This document shows, piece after piece, positions 16,576 to 24,388 of a stretch of 64,000 bases of DNA. Origin of the DNA: Devosia subaequoris (GTDB lineage: Bacteria > Pseudomonadota > Alphaproteobacteria > Rhizobiales > Devosiaceae); the NCBI RefSeq assembly GCF_014197055.1, contig NZ_JACIEW010000004.1, positions 186,001-250,000 of the forward strand. The letters are read 5' to 3'. Both the position numbers and the translations under genes were made by a program. The notes beneath the pieces are model-generated. The model saw nothing but the letters and a program-made list of their open reading frames with translations, ran no database searches and was not told the DNA's origin. Within the stretch, counting starts at the first letter, position 1; the number at the start of each line of letters is the position of its first letter.

Positions 16576-17745
16576 ATGACAACCATCAATCTGCCCAATC
16601 CCGATCGGACCATCAGCGCCTACACCCTGAGCGGCGATCCCATCCCGTTCGTCAAGTTCAAGGCGACGGATTTTCCGCGCGTTGCCTATTCGGCAGCCCA
16701 TGTCGTGGCTGATCCCCTGGCCAGCAATGATCCCTGGCTGACCCCGGCCATTGACTGGGAAACGACGCTCAAATTCCGCCACCGCATGTGGGATCTGGGT
16801 CTCGGCGTGGCCGAGGCGATGGACACCGCACAACGCGGCATGGGACTGACCTGGACCGAAGCACAGGAGCTGATCCGGCGCTCGCAGGCCGAAGCCAAGA
16901 CCCGCGATGACAGCCTGATCGCCTATGGCGCGGGTACCGACCATCTAACCCCAGGCCCCGATGTCAGCATCGACGACATCATCAAGGCCTATGACGAGCA
17001 GGTGGGGTTTGTCGAAGCGCAGGGCGGTCGCGTCATCCTGATGGCGAGCCGCGCGCTGGCTGCCGCCGCCAAATCACCGGACGACTATGCCCGGGTTTAT
17101 GGCCACGTGCTCAGCCAGGTGAAGCAGCCGGTGATCATGCATTGGCTGGGCGAAATGTTCGACCCGGCCTTGCAGGGCTATTGGGGCGATGCCGACCACG
17201 ACAAGGCCATGGATGTCTGTCTCGACGTTATTGCCGCCAATGCAGACAAGGTTGACGGCATCAAGATCTCGTTGCTCTCGGCGGAAAAAGAGATTGCCAT
17301 GCGCCGCCGCCTGCCGGCATCGGTCAAGATGTATACCGGCGACGATTTCAATTATGCCGAGTTGATCGCCGGTGATGATCAGGGCTATTCGCACGCGCTA
17401 TTGGGCATTTTCGACGCCATCGCTCCGGCTGCCTCGGCGGGCCTGGCGGCGCTGGGGCGCGGTAATACCAATGAGTTCTTCGATATCCTCGAACCCACCG
17501 TGCCGCTCAGCCGCCATATCTTCGCGGCGCCTACCCGCTTCTACAAGACCGGCGTGGTATTCCTGGCCTATCTCAATGGCTTGCAGGACCATTTCGCCAT
17601 GATTGGCGGCCAGCAATCGACCCGCTCGCTGCAGCATCTGAGCGAACTGTTCCGTCTGGCCGACAAGGCGCGGGTTCTCGCCGATCCTGACCTCGCCACA
17701 GCCCGCATGAAGCAGGTTCTCGCCGTTTATGGAGTTTCCGCATGA
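16576..17745 (+). CDS. DUF993 family protein, dihydrodipicolinate synthase/aldolase-fold
   Basis: It is a 389-residue predicted TIM-barrel lyase distantly related to the DapA/KDPG aldolase superfamily. The segment KVDGIKISLL places Lys230 where DapA-type enzymes have the Schiff-base lysine. The following YTGDDFNYAELIAGDDQGYSHALLG region matches the strand and glycine-rich turn after it. DUF993 proteins are seen beside Gfo/Idh/MocA dehydrogenases and sugar isomerases, but I know of no firmly assigned reaction. A retro-aldol step on a keto-sugar intermediate is inference. It overlaps the next gene by four bases. Confidence 0.85.
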   Translation: MTTINLPNPDRTISAYTLSGDPIPFVKFKATDFPRVAYSAAHVVADPLASNDPWLTPAIDWETTLKFRHRMWDLGLGVAEAMDTAQRGMGLTWTEAQELIRRSQAEAKTRDDSLIAYGAGTDHLTPGPDVSIDDIIKAYDEQVGFVEAQGGRVILMASRALAAAAKSPDDYARVYGHVLSQVKQPVIMHWLGEMFDPALQGYWGDADHDKAMDVCLDVIAANADKVDGIKISLLSAEKEIAMRRRLPASVKMYTGDDFNYAELIAGDDQGYSHALLGIFDAIAPAASAGLAALGRGNTNEFFDILEPTVPLSRHIFAAPTRFYKTGVVFLAYLNGLQDHFAMIGGQQSTRSLQHLSELFRLADKARVLADPDLATARMKQVLAVYGVSA

Positions 17746-18569
17746 GCGCCGATACCGTCATTTCGCTGAACCTGGCGACCACTCGCCCGCAATGGGGGTT
17801 CGCCGAGGCCGTCGAGGGGTGCCTGAAGGCCGGTATCACCGCGATTTCGCCCTGGCGCGACCAGATCGAGGCCATTGGGCTTGATGAGGCCGCGCGCATC
17901 GTCAAGGAGAACAAGATCCGCGTGACTGGCGTGTGCCGTGGTGGCATGTTCCCCGGCGTCGATGCGGCCGACCGGCAAAAACGTATCGACGACAATCTGC
18001 GCGCCATCGATGAGGCAGCCGCGCTCAATGCTGACTGCCTGGTATTGGTGGTCGGGGGCTTGCCCGGATCGTCAAAAGATCTGCCCGGGGCCCGTGAACA
18101 GGTGACGGACGGCATTGCCGCCATGCTGCCGCATGCCAATGCCAGCGGGGTCAAGATCGCCATCGAGCCATTGCACCCGATGTATGCAGCCGACCGCGCC
18201 TGCGTGAACACCACCGACCAGGCACTCGATATCTGCGAAAAGCTGGGCGAGACGGTGGGCGTTGCGCTTGATGTCTATCACATCTGGTGGGACCCCAACC
18301 TTGCCAACGCCATTGCCCGCGCGGGCCGCATGAAGCGCATTTTTGCCCATCACATCTGCGACTGGCTGGTGCCCACCAAGGACATGCTGCTGGACCGCGG
18401 CATGATGGGTGACGGCGTCATCGATTTGAAGGCCATCCGCAAGATGATCGAGGATGCCGGCTTCCATGGTCCGCAGGAGGTCGAAATCTTCAGCCAGGAT
18501 AATTGGTGGAAGCGCCCCGGTGATGAAGTGCTGCAAGTGATCAAGGAGCGCGTCGCAACGGTATGCTGA
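17742..18569 (+). CDS. Sugar phosphate isomerase/epimerase family TIM-barrel protein
   Basis: The protein has 275 residues of the AP_endonuc_2 (xylose isomerase-like) barrel. Metal-ligand candidates are the Glu of KIAIEPLHPMY (about 145), the Asp and His of VALDVYHIWWDPN (about 175-187), and the Glu of PQEVEIFS near the C-terminus. GCCRGGMFPG-like turn VCRGGMFPG (about 65-73) is part of the active-site face. Its start overlaps the DUF993 stop (ATGA), giving tight coupling. It probably epimerises or isomerises the keto-sugar made by the dehydrogenase. The cassette ends at the terminator that follows. Confidence 0.88.
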   Translation: MSADTVISLNLATTRPQWGFAEAVEGCLKAGITAISPWRDQIEAIGLDEAARIVKENKIRVTGVCRGGMFPGVDAADRQKRIDDNLRAIDEAAALNADCLVLVVGGLPGSSKDLPGAREQVTDGIAAMLPHANASGVKIAIEPLHPMYAADRACVNTTDQALDICEKLGETVGVALDVYHIWWDPNLANAIARAGRMKRIFAHHICDWLVPTKDMLLDRGMMGDGVIDLKAIRKMIEDAGFHGPQEVEIFSQDNWWKRPGDEVLQVIKERVATVC

Positions 18570-18586
18570 AGCGCCTCTGACAAGAA

Positions 18587-18616
18587 AAAAGCCCCGGATC
18601 AACGTCCGGGGCTTTT
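18587..18616. terminator. Bidirectional terminator after the sugar cassette
   Basis: Stem AAAAGCCCCGGA (18587-18598) pairs with TCCGGGGCTTTT (18605-18616) across a 6-base loop. A/T-rich ends serve both the cassette and the convergent DUF2147 gene. Confidence 0.93.
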
Positions 18617-18631
18617 CAATTTGCCTGTCCC

Positions 18632-19012
18632 TTATGACACGCGCTGATACTCGATGCTCGAGCACAGCAGCTGACAGCCGGTCAGCTTGATGGTGTCAGG
18701 GCCGGTCAGTTCGACAATAGCCTTGGCATTGCCGCCATTGAGCGCAATCTGGCCCTCCCAGGTGCCGGGCGCAGTCTGCTCTGCCTTGACGACCTGTTTG
18801 TCGACAAAGGCCAGGTTTTCCTCGGTACGGCTATCGCCCTGGATGTCGTTGAGCGTCCCGCAAAGCTGGGTGCCGTCACCACACAGCTCGAAGGTAAAGG
18901 TGGTGCCCCAGCGATCCTTCCAGACCCCACCGGGATCGGCCGCGGACTGAGCGAAAGCGGGCATAGCGAGAGCGGCCGCGACACTGGTCGCGGCAAGAAT
19001 AGTTTTCAGCAT
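18632..19012 (-). CDS. DUF2147 family secreted protein
   Basis: The protein has 126 residues from ATG 19012, with GGAG upstream. A further in-frame ATG lies six codons earlier. The signal peptide is MLKTILAATSVAAALAMPAFA with cleavage after AFA (about 21). The mature domain begins DPGGVWKDRWGTTFTFELCG. The GVW start and the conserved cysteines (CGDGTQLCG and CQLLC) fit DUF2147, a small lipocalin-like beta-barrel of unknown role. It is probably periplasmic. The gene is monocistronic. Confidence 0.85.
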   Translation of the reverse strand: MLKTILAATSVAAALAMPAFAQSAADPGGVWKDRWGTTFTFELCGDGTQLCGTLNDIQGDSRTEENLAFVDKQVVKAEQTAPGTWEGQIALNGGNAKAIVELTGPDTIKLTGCQLLCSSIEYQRVS

Positions 19013-19131
19013 TTTACAATGCTCCATCAAATTGTCGCGCCCGGCCAGGGAGGTGGCCTGCGCGCTCTGTTGCAGTTTTAATGAGCCCTTGGGTAGGCCA
19101 ACGCCGGACCACGCACATTGTTGCGTAAATG

Positions 19132-20325
19132 TTACCGGCGGAAGGTCGCAGCCAGTTCGATGTGAACGGACCAGGCGAACTGATCCACCGCTATTAGATC
19201 GCTCAACATGAACCCGGCCTGAACAAGGATGGCGGCGTCCCGCGCGAAGCTTTTGGGGTCGCAGGCGACCATCACCACATGCCGCGCCTTGGACGCAGCG
19301 ATCTCCTTGACCTGAGCCTGGGCCCCGGCTCTCGGTGGATCGAGCACTATGGCGTCGAAATTGAGTTCAAAGCGGGTGAGCGGATCGCGGAACAGGTCGC
19401 GTGGCTTGGCGGTGACGGCCTTGAGGCCCCTGGTATGGCGTACCGCCTTGTAGAGCGCAACAATGCCGGCCCGGTCGCTGTCGGCCGCAAAAACCGGGGC
19501 AGTTTCAGCCAGCCGCAGAGCGAAGGGGCCAATGCCACAAAACAGATCGGCAATGGATTTGGGCTTGCCTACGGCCGCCTGCACATAGTCTGCCAGAACC
19601 TGTTCGGCTTCGGCTGTAGCCTGCAGGAAGCTGCCAATGGGCAGGTCGACTTCCGAGCGCCCCATGGTCACCGTCGGCTGCTGCCGCAACAGCACCATTT
19701 CCCGGTCCAGAGACAGCCGCGCCAGGCCGAGCTCATTGCCCAGCGGCACCAGCTTTTCGACGCGTACGCCCTTGGCTGCCTTGCGGATGCCGACATCGAT
19801 GCCAGCATTGGTGGCCGTGACGCTGATATCGCATTCGCCGATAGCCGCGCCCAGCGCCCGGGCAATGTCTGGCGCGCGCTTGAGCGCCGGCACCAGGATG
19901 GGGCAGGCATCAAGATCGAGCAGGTTATGGCTGCGCAATTGCATATAGCCGGCACTGTCCTTGCGGGCATGCAGCGTGGCGCGACGGCGCCCCGCACCAT
20001 GGGCCGTGATAAAGCGTTCGACTTTGTTGGCAAGCCCGACCTGACGCAGCGCTGTTTCGATCAGCTCGGTCTTGAAGGCCGCATAGCTCTGCGCGTCCAT
20101 GTGCTGGAGCTGGCAGCCCCCGCAAGTGCCAAAATGCGGACAGAACGGCTCAATGCGGTTTGGCGCAGGAATCAGCGTCTCGACCAGCGCGCCGCGATTG
20201 CCATCCATCGTGAGTGCCACCTGCTCGCCGGGCAAGGCGAAGGGCACGAAGACGCGCTGCCCGTCAATGATGGCTACGCCTTCGCCCTTATGGCCGAGCG
20301 ATTCGATGGTGGTCGTATGGGTCAT
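19132..20325 (-). CDS. Class I SAM-dependent RNA (uracil-5-)methyltransferase, RumA/TrmA family
   Basis: The 397-residue protein has an N-terminal TRAM domain (about 1-55, TTIESLGHKGEGVAIIDGQ). Iron-sulfur cysteines lie in CPHFGTCGGCQ (about 61-71), with a fourth in DACPILV. The SAM-binding motif is IADLFCGIGPFALRLA (about 258-273). The catalytic DPPRAG (about 327) and VACDPKSFARD follow, where the Cys attacks C6 of uracil. This set fits RlmD/RlmC-type 23S rRNA m5U methylation, though the exact position modified is inferred only by family. Confidence 0.9.
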   Translation of the reverse strand: MTHTTTIESLGHKGEGVAIIDGQRVFVPFALPGEQVALTMDGNRGALVETLIPAPNRIEPFCPHFGTCGGCQLQHMDAQSYAAFKTELIETALRQVGLANKVERFITAHGAGRRRATLHARKDSAGYMQLRSHNLLDLDACPILVPALKRAPDIARALGAAIGECDISVTATNAGIDVGIRKAAKGVRVEKLVPLGNELGLARLSLDREMVLLRQQPTVTMGRSEVDLPIGSFLQATAEAEQVLADYVQAAVGKPKSIADLFCGIGPFALRLAETAPVFAADSDRAGIVALYKAVRHTRGLKAVTAKPRDLFRDPLTRFELNFDAIVLDPPRAGAQAQVKEIAASKARHVVMVACDPKSFARDAAILVQAGFMLSDLIAVDQFAWSVHIELAATFRR

Positions 20326-20345
20326 GCGCGATCCTGACAGACAGA

Positions 20346-20369
20346 AGCCCGATCATTCCTGATCGGGCT
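20346..20369 (-). terminator. Hairpin downstream of nifU
   Basis: Perfect 10-bp stem AGCCCGATCA, loop TTCC, TGATCGGGCT, between the nifU stop and the methyltransferase start. The trailing sequence on the minus strand (TCTGTCTGTC) is only partly T-rich, so termination may be partial. Confidence 0.55.
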
Positions 20370-20408
20370 CCGGCTTGCTGCGTAACTATTGGCGGCCTAG
20401 GGCCGGTC

Positions 20409-20975
20409 TCAAACTTGCTGGACGCCCTCGACACCCGGCACGAAGTGGCGGAGGAGATTCTCGATGCCATTCTTGAGCGTTGCAGTGGAAGACGGGCAGC
20501 CCGAGCAGGCGCCCTGCATGTGCAGGAACACTGTGCCCTCCTTGAAACCCTTGAAGATGATGTCGCCGCCATCCATGGCCACCGCGGGACGCACGCGGGT
20601 GGCCAGCAACTCCTTGATGACTTCGACCATCTCCTTGTCTTCTTCCTCGAAGAACTCCTCAACCTCGTCGAAATCAACCGGCGCAGTGCTGCCCTCGGTA
20701 ATGACCGGCTTGCCAGAGAGGAAGTGGTCCATGATGACGCCGAGAATGGCCGGCTTGATATGGGCCCAATTGGTGTCGTCCTTGGTGACCGAAATGAAAT
20801 CGGACCCCAAGAACACGCCGTTCACGCCCGAAATGGCGAACAGGCCGGTGGCCAGCGGCGAGGCGGCGGCAGCTTCAGGCGAACGGAAGTCCCGCGGCTC
20901 GCCAACCAGCACTTCGCGGCCCGGCAGGAACTTCAGGGTCGCCGGATTGGGCGTGGCTTCGGTCTGGATAAACAT
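20409..20975 (-). CDS. nfuA: NifU-family (NFU1-type) iron-sulfur cluster carrier
   Basis: The protein has 188 residues. The N-terminal Nfu domain (1-90) opens MFIQTEATPNPATLKFLPG, the mitochondrial NFU1-like start. The C-terminal NifU domain (about 108-188) carries the cluster-binding CSGCPSS. It delivers 4Fe-4S clusters to client proteins such as lipoyl synthase. The upstream region holds a near-perfect Irr box, which ties its expression to iron or haem status. It lies on the same strand after usp, but behind its own promoter region. Confidence 0.92.
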   Translation of the reverse strand: MFIQTEATPNPATLKFLPGREVLVGEPRDFRSPEAAAASPLATGLFAISGVNGVFLGSDFISVTKDDTNWAHIKPAILGVIMDHFLSGKPVITEGSTAPVDFDEVEEFFEEEDKEMVEVIKELLATRVRPAVAMDGGDIIFKGFKEGTVFLHMQGACSGCPSSTATLKNGIENLLRHFVPGVEGVQQV

Positions 20976-20999
20976 GGCGGCTCCCCGCTGAGCGGTGCA

Positions 21000-21016
21000 A
21001 TTAGAATGTTTCTAAA
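21000..21016 (-). promoter_or_regulatory. Irr-box / iron control element upstream of nifU-family gene
   Basis: The sequence ATTAGAATGTTTCTAAA matches the Irr consensus TTTAGAA-N3-TTCTAAA at all but one defined position. It lies 25 bases before the start codon, a position suited to repression by Irr under low iron. Irr itself is not encoded in the window. Confidence 0.78.
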
Positions 21017-21157
21017 ATAGACCTTTGGGGGCGGGATGCAAGGGCAAATGCATGGCAGGAGGCGCATGGCAGCCAGGCCGGGGACCAACCGTCGCGATAC
21101 CGCGCTCTACCTTTCCAGCATAACTTTCGTGGTCTGCTTCGAAACTAAGCCAATCGA

Positions 21158-21225
21158 GCGTAGCTTTTCTGGCCTGCTTCGCTAAAATCTCCCCACCGGG
21201 GAGATTTTCCCTGCGGGACGCTCAG
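21158..21225. repeat. Interspersed palindromic repeat, copy 3 (variant stem)
   Basis: Flank GGCCTGCTTCGC, then stem AAAATCTCCCC (21184-21194), loop ACC, GGGGAGATTTT (21198-21208). The stem bases differ from copies 1 and 2 but remain fully paired. It sits just past the stop of usp. Confidence 0.75.
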
Positions 21226-21695
21226 CAGATCGCGATGACTTCGTCGTCGCTCATGCGGCCCGGCACGATGGTTAGCGGGATGGGCAGGACATTGGCGCGG
21301 GCGGCAAAATGGGTCACCAGCGGCCCCGGCCCATCGGGGGATTTGGAGGCGGCCAGTACCAGGATGGCGATGCCGTGATCCTTGTCGATGACGCGCTCGA
21401 TCTGTTCGGGGCCGCTGCCCTCGCGGATCACCGATTCGGCACGTACGTCTCCGATTTCCTTGATGCGGGCCATGCGCCGGTCGAGATTGCGTTCGGCCTC
21501 TTCGACGGCCTCGGCGCGCAGCACGTCCTCCACGCCCAGTCCGATGAATTCAGGCTTGGGCACGACCGTCATCAGCACCACGGTGCCCCCGGTGCGTTTG
21601 ACGCGCCAGGCGGCGAACGTCACGGCCCGATCGCATTCTTCGGTTTCATCGATAACGACGAGAAACTTGCGCTTGTATTCGACCTGCGAAACCAT
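21222..21695 (-). CDS. Universal stress protein (UspA family)
   Basis: It is a single 157-residue Usp domain. The N-terminal strand and loop KFLVVIDETEECDRAVTFAAW (about 9-28) contain the conserved Asp. The later GPGPLVTHFAARA region replaces the ATP-type G-2X-G-9X-G(S/T) loop, so nucleotide binding is uncertain. It starts 16 bases after trpS and probably ends the mutS-glnD-murJ-trpS-usp transcript. Confidence 0.9.
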   Translation of the reverse strand: MVSQVEYKRKFLVVIDETEECDRAVTFAAWRVKRTGGTVVLMTVVPKPEFIGLGVEDVLRAEAVEEAERNLDRRMARIKEIGDVRAESVIREGSGPEQIERVIDKDHGIAILVLAASKSPDGPGPLVTHFAARANVLPIPLTIVPGRMSDDEVIAIC

Positions 21696-21710
21696 TGGCG
21701 CTCCTGAGTT

Positions 21711-22742
21711 CTAGCGAACAAAGCCGACAATATTGCGCACCTCGGCCATGATTGGCTGGGCAATGGCGCGGGCGCGGTCAGCCCCGTCACGCAATATCTT
21801 GTCCATCTCGCCGCGATCGGCAACCAGACGTTTCATTTCCTCGGCGATGGGCGAGAGCTTGGATACGGCAAGCTCCGCCAGCGCAGGTTTGAACACCCCC
21901 CAGCCCTGGCCGCCGAATTCACCCAGCACCTCGTCCACGCTCTGGTTGGAAAGGGCGGCATAGATGCCCACCAGATTTTCCGCCTCAAGGCGTCCGGACA
22001 GGCCCGCAGCTTCGCTCGGCAGCGCGTCGGCATCGGTGGTGGCGCGCTTGATTTTCTTGGCGATCAGATCGGCGCCATCCATCATGTAGATGGTCGAGAG
22101 ATCGGAAGCGTCGGACTTGCTCATCTTCTTGGAGCCGTCCTTGAGCGATTTGACGCGCATGGCCGGTCCGGTCGCCAGGGTCTCGGTGATCGGGAAGAAA
22201 TCGCCCTTCACGCCTTGCGCCTTGATCTGCTTTTTGAAGTCGTGGTTGAACTTCTTGGCGATGTCGCGCGTCAGTTCGAGATGCTGCTTCTGGTCCTCGC
22301 CGACCGGTACGCCGGTGGCCTTGTAGAGCAGGATGTCGGCCGCCATCAACGAGGGATAGGCGAACAGGCCCAGTGACACAGCCTCGCTGTTCTCGCCTGC
22401 CTTGTCCTTGAACTGGGTCATGCGCGACATCCAGCCCATGCGCGCCACGCAGTTGAAGATCCAGCTCAACTCAGCATGTTCAACCACCTGGCTCTGGTTG
22501 AAAATGATGGAACGGCTCGGGTCGACACCAGCGGCGATATAGGCGGCGGCGATTTCATAGGTCCAGCGTTTCAGGTCTGCGGGGTCCTGCCAGACCGTGA
22601 TGGCGTGCATGTCGACCACGCAATAGATGGTCTCATGCGTGTCCTGGAGCGGCACGAAGCGGCGGATGGCGCCGAGATAATTGCCAAGATGCAGGTCACC
22701 CGAGGGTTTGATACCGGAAAAGACGCGGGGGCTGAACGTCAT
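21711..22742 (-). CDS. trpS: Tryptophanyl-tRNA synthetase
   Basis: It is a class I synthetase of 343 residues, the normal TrpRS length. The HIGH-type motif appears as [12 protein letters not shown] (about 14-25) and the KMSKS loop as [11 protein letters not shown] (about 208). The protein ends in the usual helical C-terminal domain. It lies 68 bases downstream of murJ, with a weak 6-bp hairpin in between. The position in a mutS-glnD-murJ-trpS run is typical for Hyphomicrobiales as I recall it. Confidence 0.97.
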   Translation of the reverse strand: MTFSPRVFSGIKPSGDLHLGNYLGAIRRFVPLQDTHETIYCVVDMHAITVWQDPADLKRWTYEIAAAYIAAGVDPSRSIIFNQSQVVEHAELSWIFNCVARMGWMSRMTQFKDKAGENSEAVSLGLFAYPSLMAADILLYKATGVPVGEDQKQHLELTRDIAKKFNHDFKKQIKAQGVKGDFFPITETLATGPAMRVKSLKDGSKKMSKSDASDLSTIYMMDGADLIAKKIKRATTDADALPSEAAGLSGRLEAENLVGIYAALSNQSVDEVLGEFGGQGWGVFKPALAELAVSKLSPIAEEMKRLVADRGEMDKILRDGADRARAIAQPIMAEVRNIVGFVR

Positions 22743-22810
22743 GATGCCCTTCGATAACAGAAACGAAATCAGGCGCCCGTTCTATACGGGCAAGACGAAG
22801 AATGGAACCG

Positions 22811-24373
22811 TCAGGCGCGGCGGCGCAGTCGACGGAGCAAAAGTCGCAGATCTTGCGTGCCGCTGACATGGACGAGGGTGAAATAGACCGCGACGCCGAA
22901 GGCGATCAGCGCCGCGAGGACACCAGCCTGACGCCAGAGCGGGACACCGCTGGCCAGATGGGCGGTGCCCTCGGTCGCCAAGAGCCAGAGGGCCGTGCCC
23001 ATGATCAGGCTGATCACGAGGATAGCCAATTGCGCCCGCCATTGCGGCCAGGTCAGGCGGAAATGGCCCCGCACGGCCAGTGTGGCCACAAGCAGCAGCA
23101 CGTTGAGCCAGGAGGAAGCGGCGGTGGCGATGGCGATGCCGACATGGAGCAGGCTGGGAAACAGAGTGAGCGAGATGGCGATATTGGCGATCACGCTGAT
23201 CCCGGCAAAAATGGTAGGGGTCAGCGTGTCCTCGCGAGCAAAGAAGCCCGGCTGCAAAACGCGGATCAAGACATAGGCGGGCAGGCCCGTGGCAAAGGCA
23301 ATCAGGGCTTCAGCGGTCTGGGTGGTGGCGAGGGCATCGAACGCGCCGCGCTCGAACAAGACCCGCACGATCGGCTCGGCCAGCGCCACCAGCGCTACCG
23401 CTGCGGGCATGGTGAGTAGCATGGAAACGAAGAGCGCCTGATCCTGGCTCTGCCGCGCCTCAAGCGCCCGCCCCCCTTTGAGATGGCGACTCAACTCGGG
23501 GAGCAGCACCGTGCCGATGGCGATGCCGATAATGCCCAGCGGGAGCTGATAGAGCCGGTCGGCATAGGAAAGGACGGAAATGGCGTTGTCGGCGCCCGAG
23601 GCGATGATGGTGCCCACGAATATATTGATCTGGGTGATGCCGCCGGCCAGGATCGCCGGTACTGCCAGCACCCAGAAGCGACGCACCTCCGGGTCCAGCC
23701 GCGGCATGCGAAAAGCCGGGCGGAAGCCGGCCCGTTCGATCGCCACCCAGACCAGCACCAATTGCGCCACTCCGCCGGTCATAGTGGCGATGGCAACCCA
23801 GATGGTGGCCTTGGCCGGCGTCTGCACGAACCAGATGGCCAGGGGGATGAGCGCTGCAATGGTGACCAGGTTGAGCAGTACCGGCGCAAAAGCGGCGGCA
23901 AAGAATCGCCCCAGCGTGTTGAGAATGGCACCGTAGGCAGCCATCAGTGACATGCAGGCGAGATAGGGGAACATGATCCGTGTCAGCAGCACGGTCAGCT
24001 CGAATTTTTCGGGGTCATCGACAAAGCCGGGCACGAAGGCGGCCATGACCTGCGGCATGAAAATTTCGGCCAGCAGGGTGACGATGAATAGCATCACCAC
24101 CAGCCAGCTCATGATGCGTGCGGCGAGCAGTTTTGCGCCCTCTTGACCCTCACGCTCCAGCGCACCGGAGAACATGGGCACAAAGGCGGTATTGAAAGCG
24201 CCCTCGGCAAAAAGCCGCCGGAACAGATTGGGGAAGCGGAAGGCGGCGAAAAACGCGTCGGCCGCCGGGCCGGTGCCCAGCACCGCGGCCATCAAGGCGT
24301 CACGGGCAAAACCGGCAATTCGGCTGAGCAGGGTAAGCGAACCGACCGAGACAAAATTGCGGAACAGGGTCAT
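22811..24373 (-). CDS. murJ: Lipid II flippase MurJ
   Basis: It is a polytopic protein of 520 residues with about 14 predicted helices (MATE/MOP superfamily). It flips lipid II across the inner membrane. The N-terminus has SVGSLTLLSRIAGFARDALMA, including the conserved SRxxGxxRD arginines. PNLFRRLFAEGAFNTAFVPMF (about 48-68) is another MurJ landmark. It is 15 bases downstream of glnD. Confidence 0.96.
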   Translation of the reverse strand: MTLFRNFVSVGSLTLLSRIAGFARDALMAAVLGTGPAADAFFAAFRFPNLFRRLFAEGAFNTAFVPMFSGALEREGQEGAKLLAARIMSWLVVMLFIVTLLAEIFMPQVMAAFVPGFVDDPEKFELTVLLTRIMFPYLACMSLMAAYGAILNTLGRFFAAAFAPVLLNLVTIAALIPLAIWFVQTPAKATIWVAIATMTGGVAQLVLVWVAIERAGFRPAFRMPRLDPEVRRFWVLAVPAILAGGITQINIFVGTIIASGADNAISVLSYADRLYQLPLGIIGIAIGTVLLPELSRHLKGGRALEARQSQDQALFVSMLLTMPAAVALVALAEPIVRVLFERGAFDALATTQTAEALIAFATGLPAYVLIRVLQPGFFAREDTLTPTIFAGISVIANIAISLTLFPSLLHVGIAIATAASSWLNVLLLVATLAVRGHFRLTWPQWRAQLAILVISLIMGTALWLLATEGTAHLASGVPLWRQAGVLAALIAFGVAVYFTLVHVSGTQDLRLLLRRLRRRA

Positions 24374-24388
24374 GGGCCCGTGTGCGCC

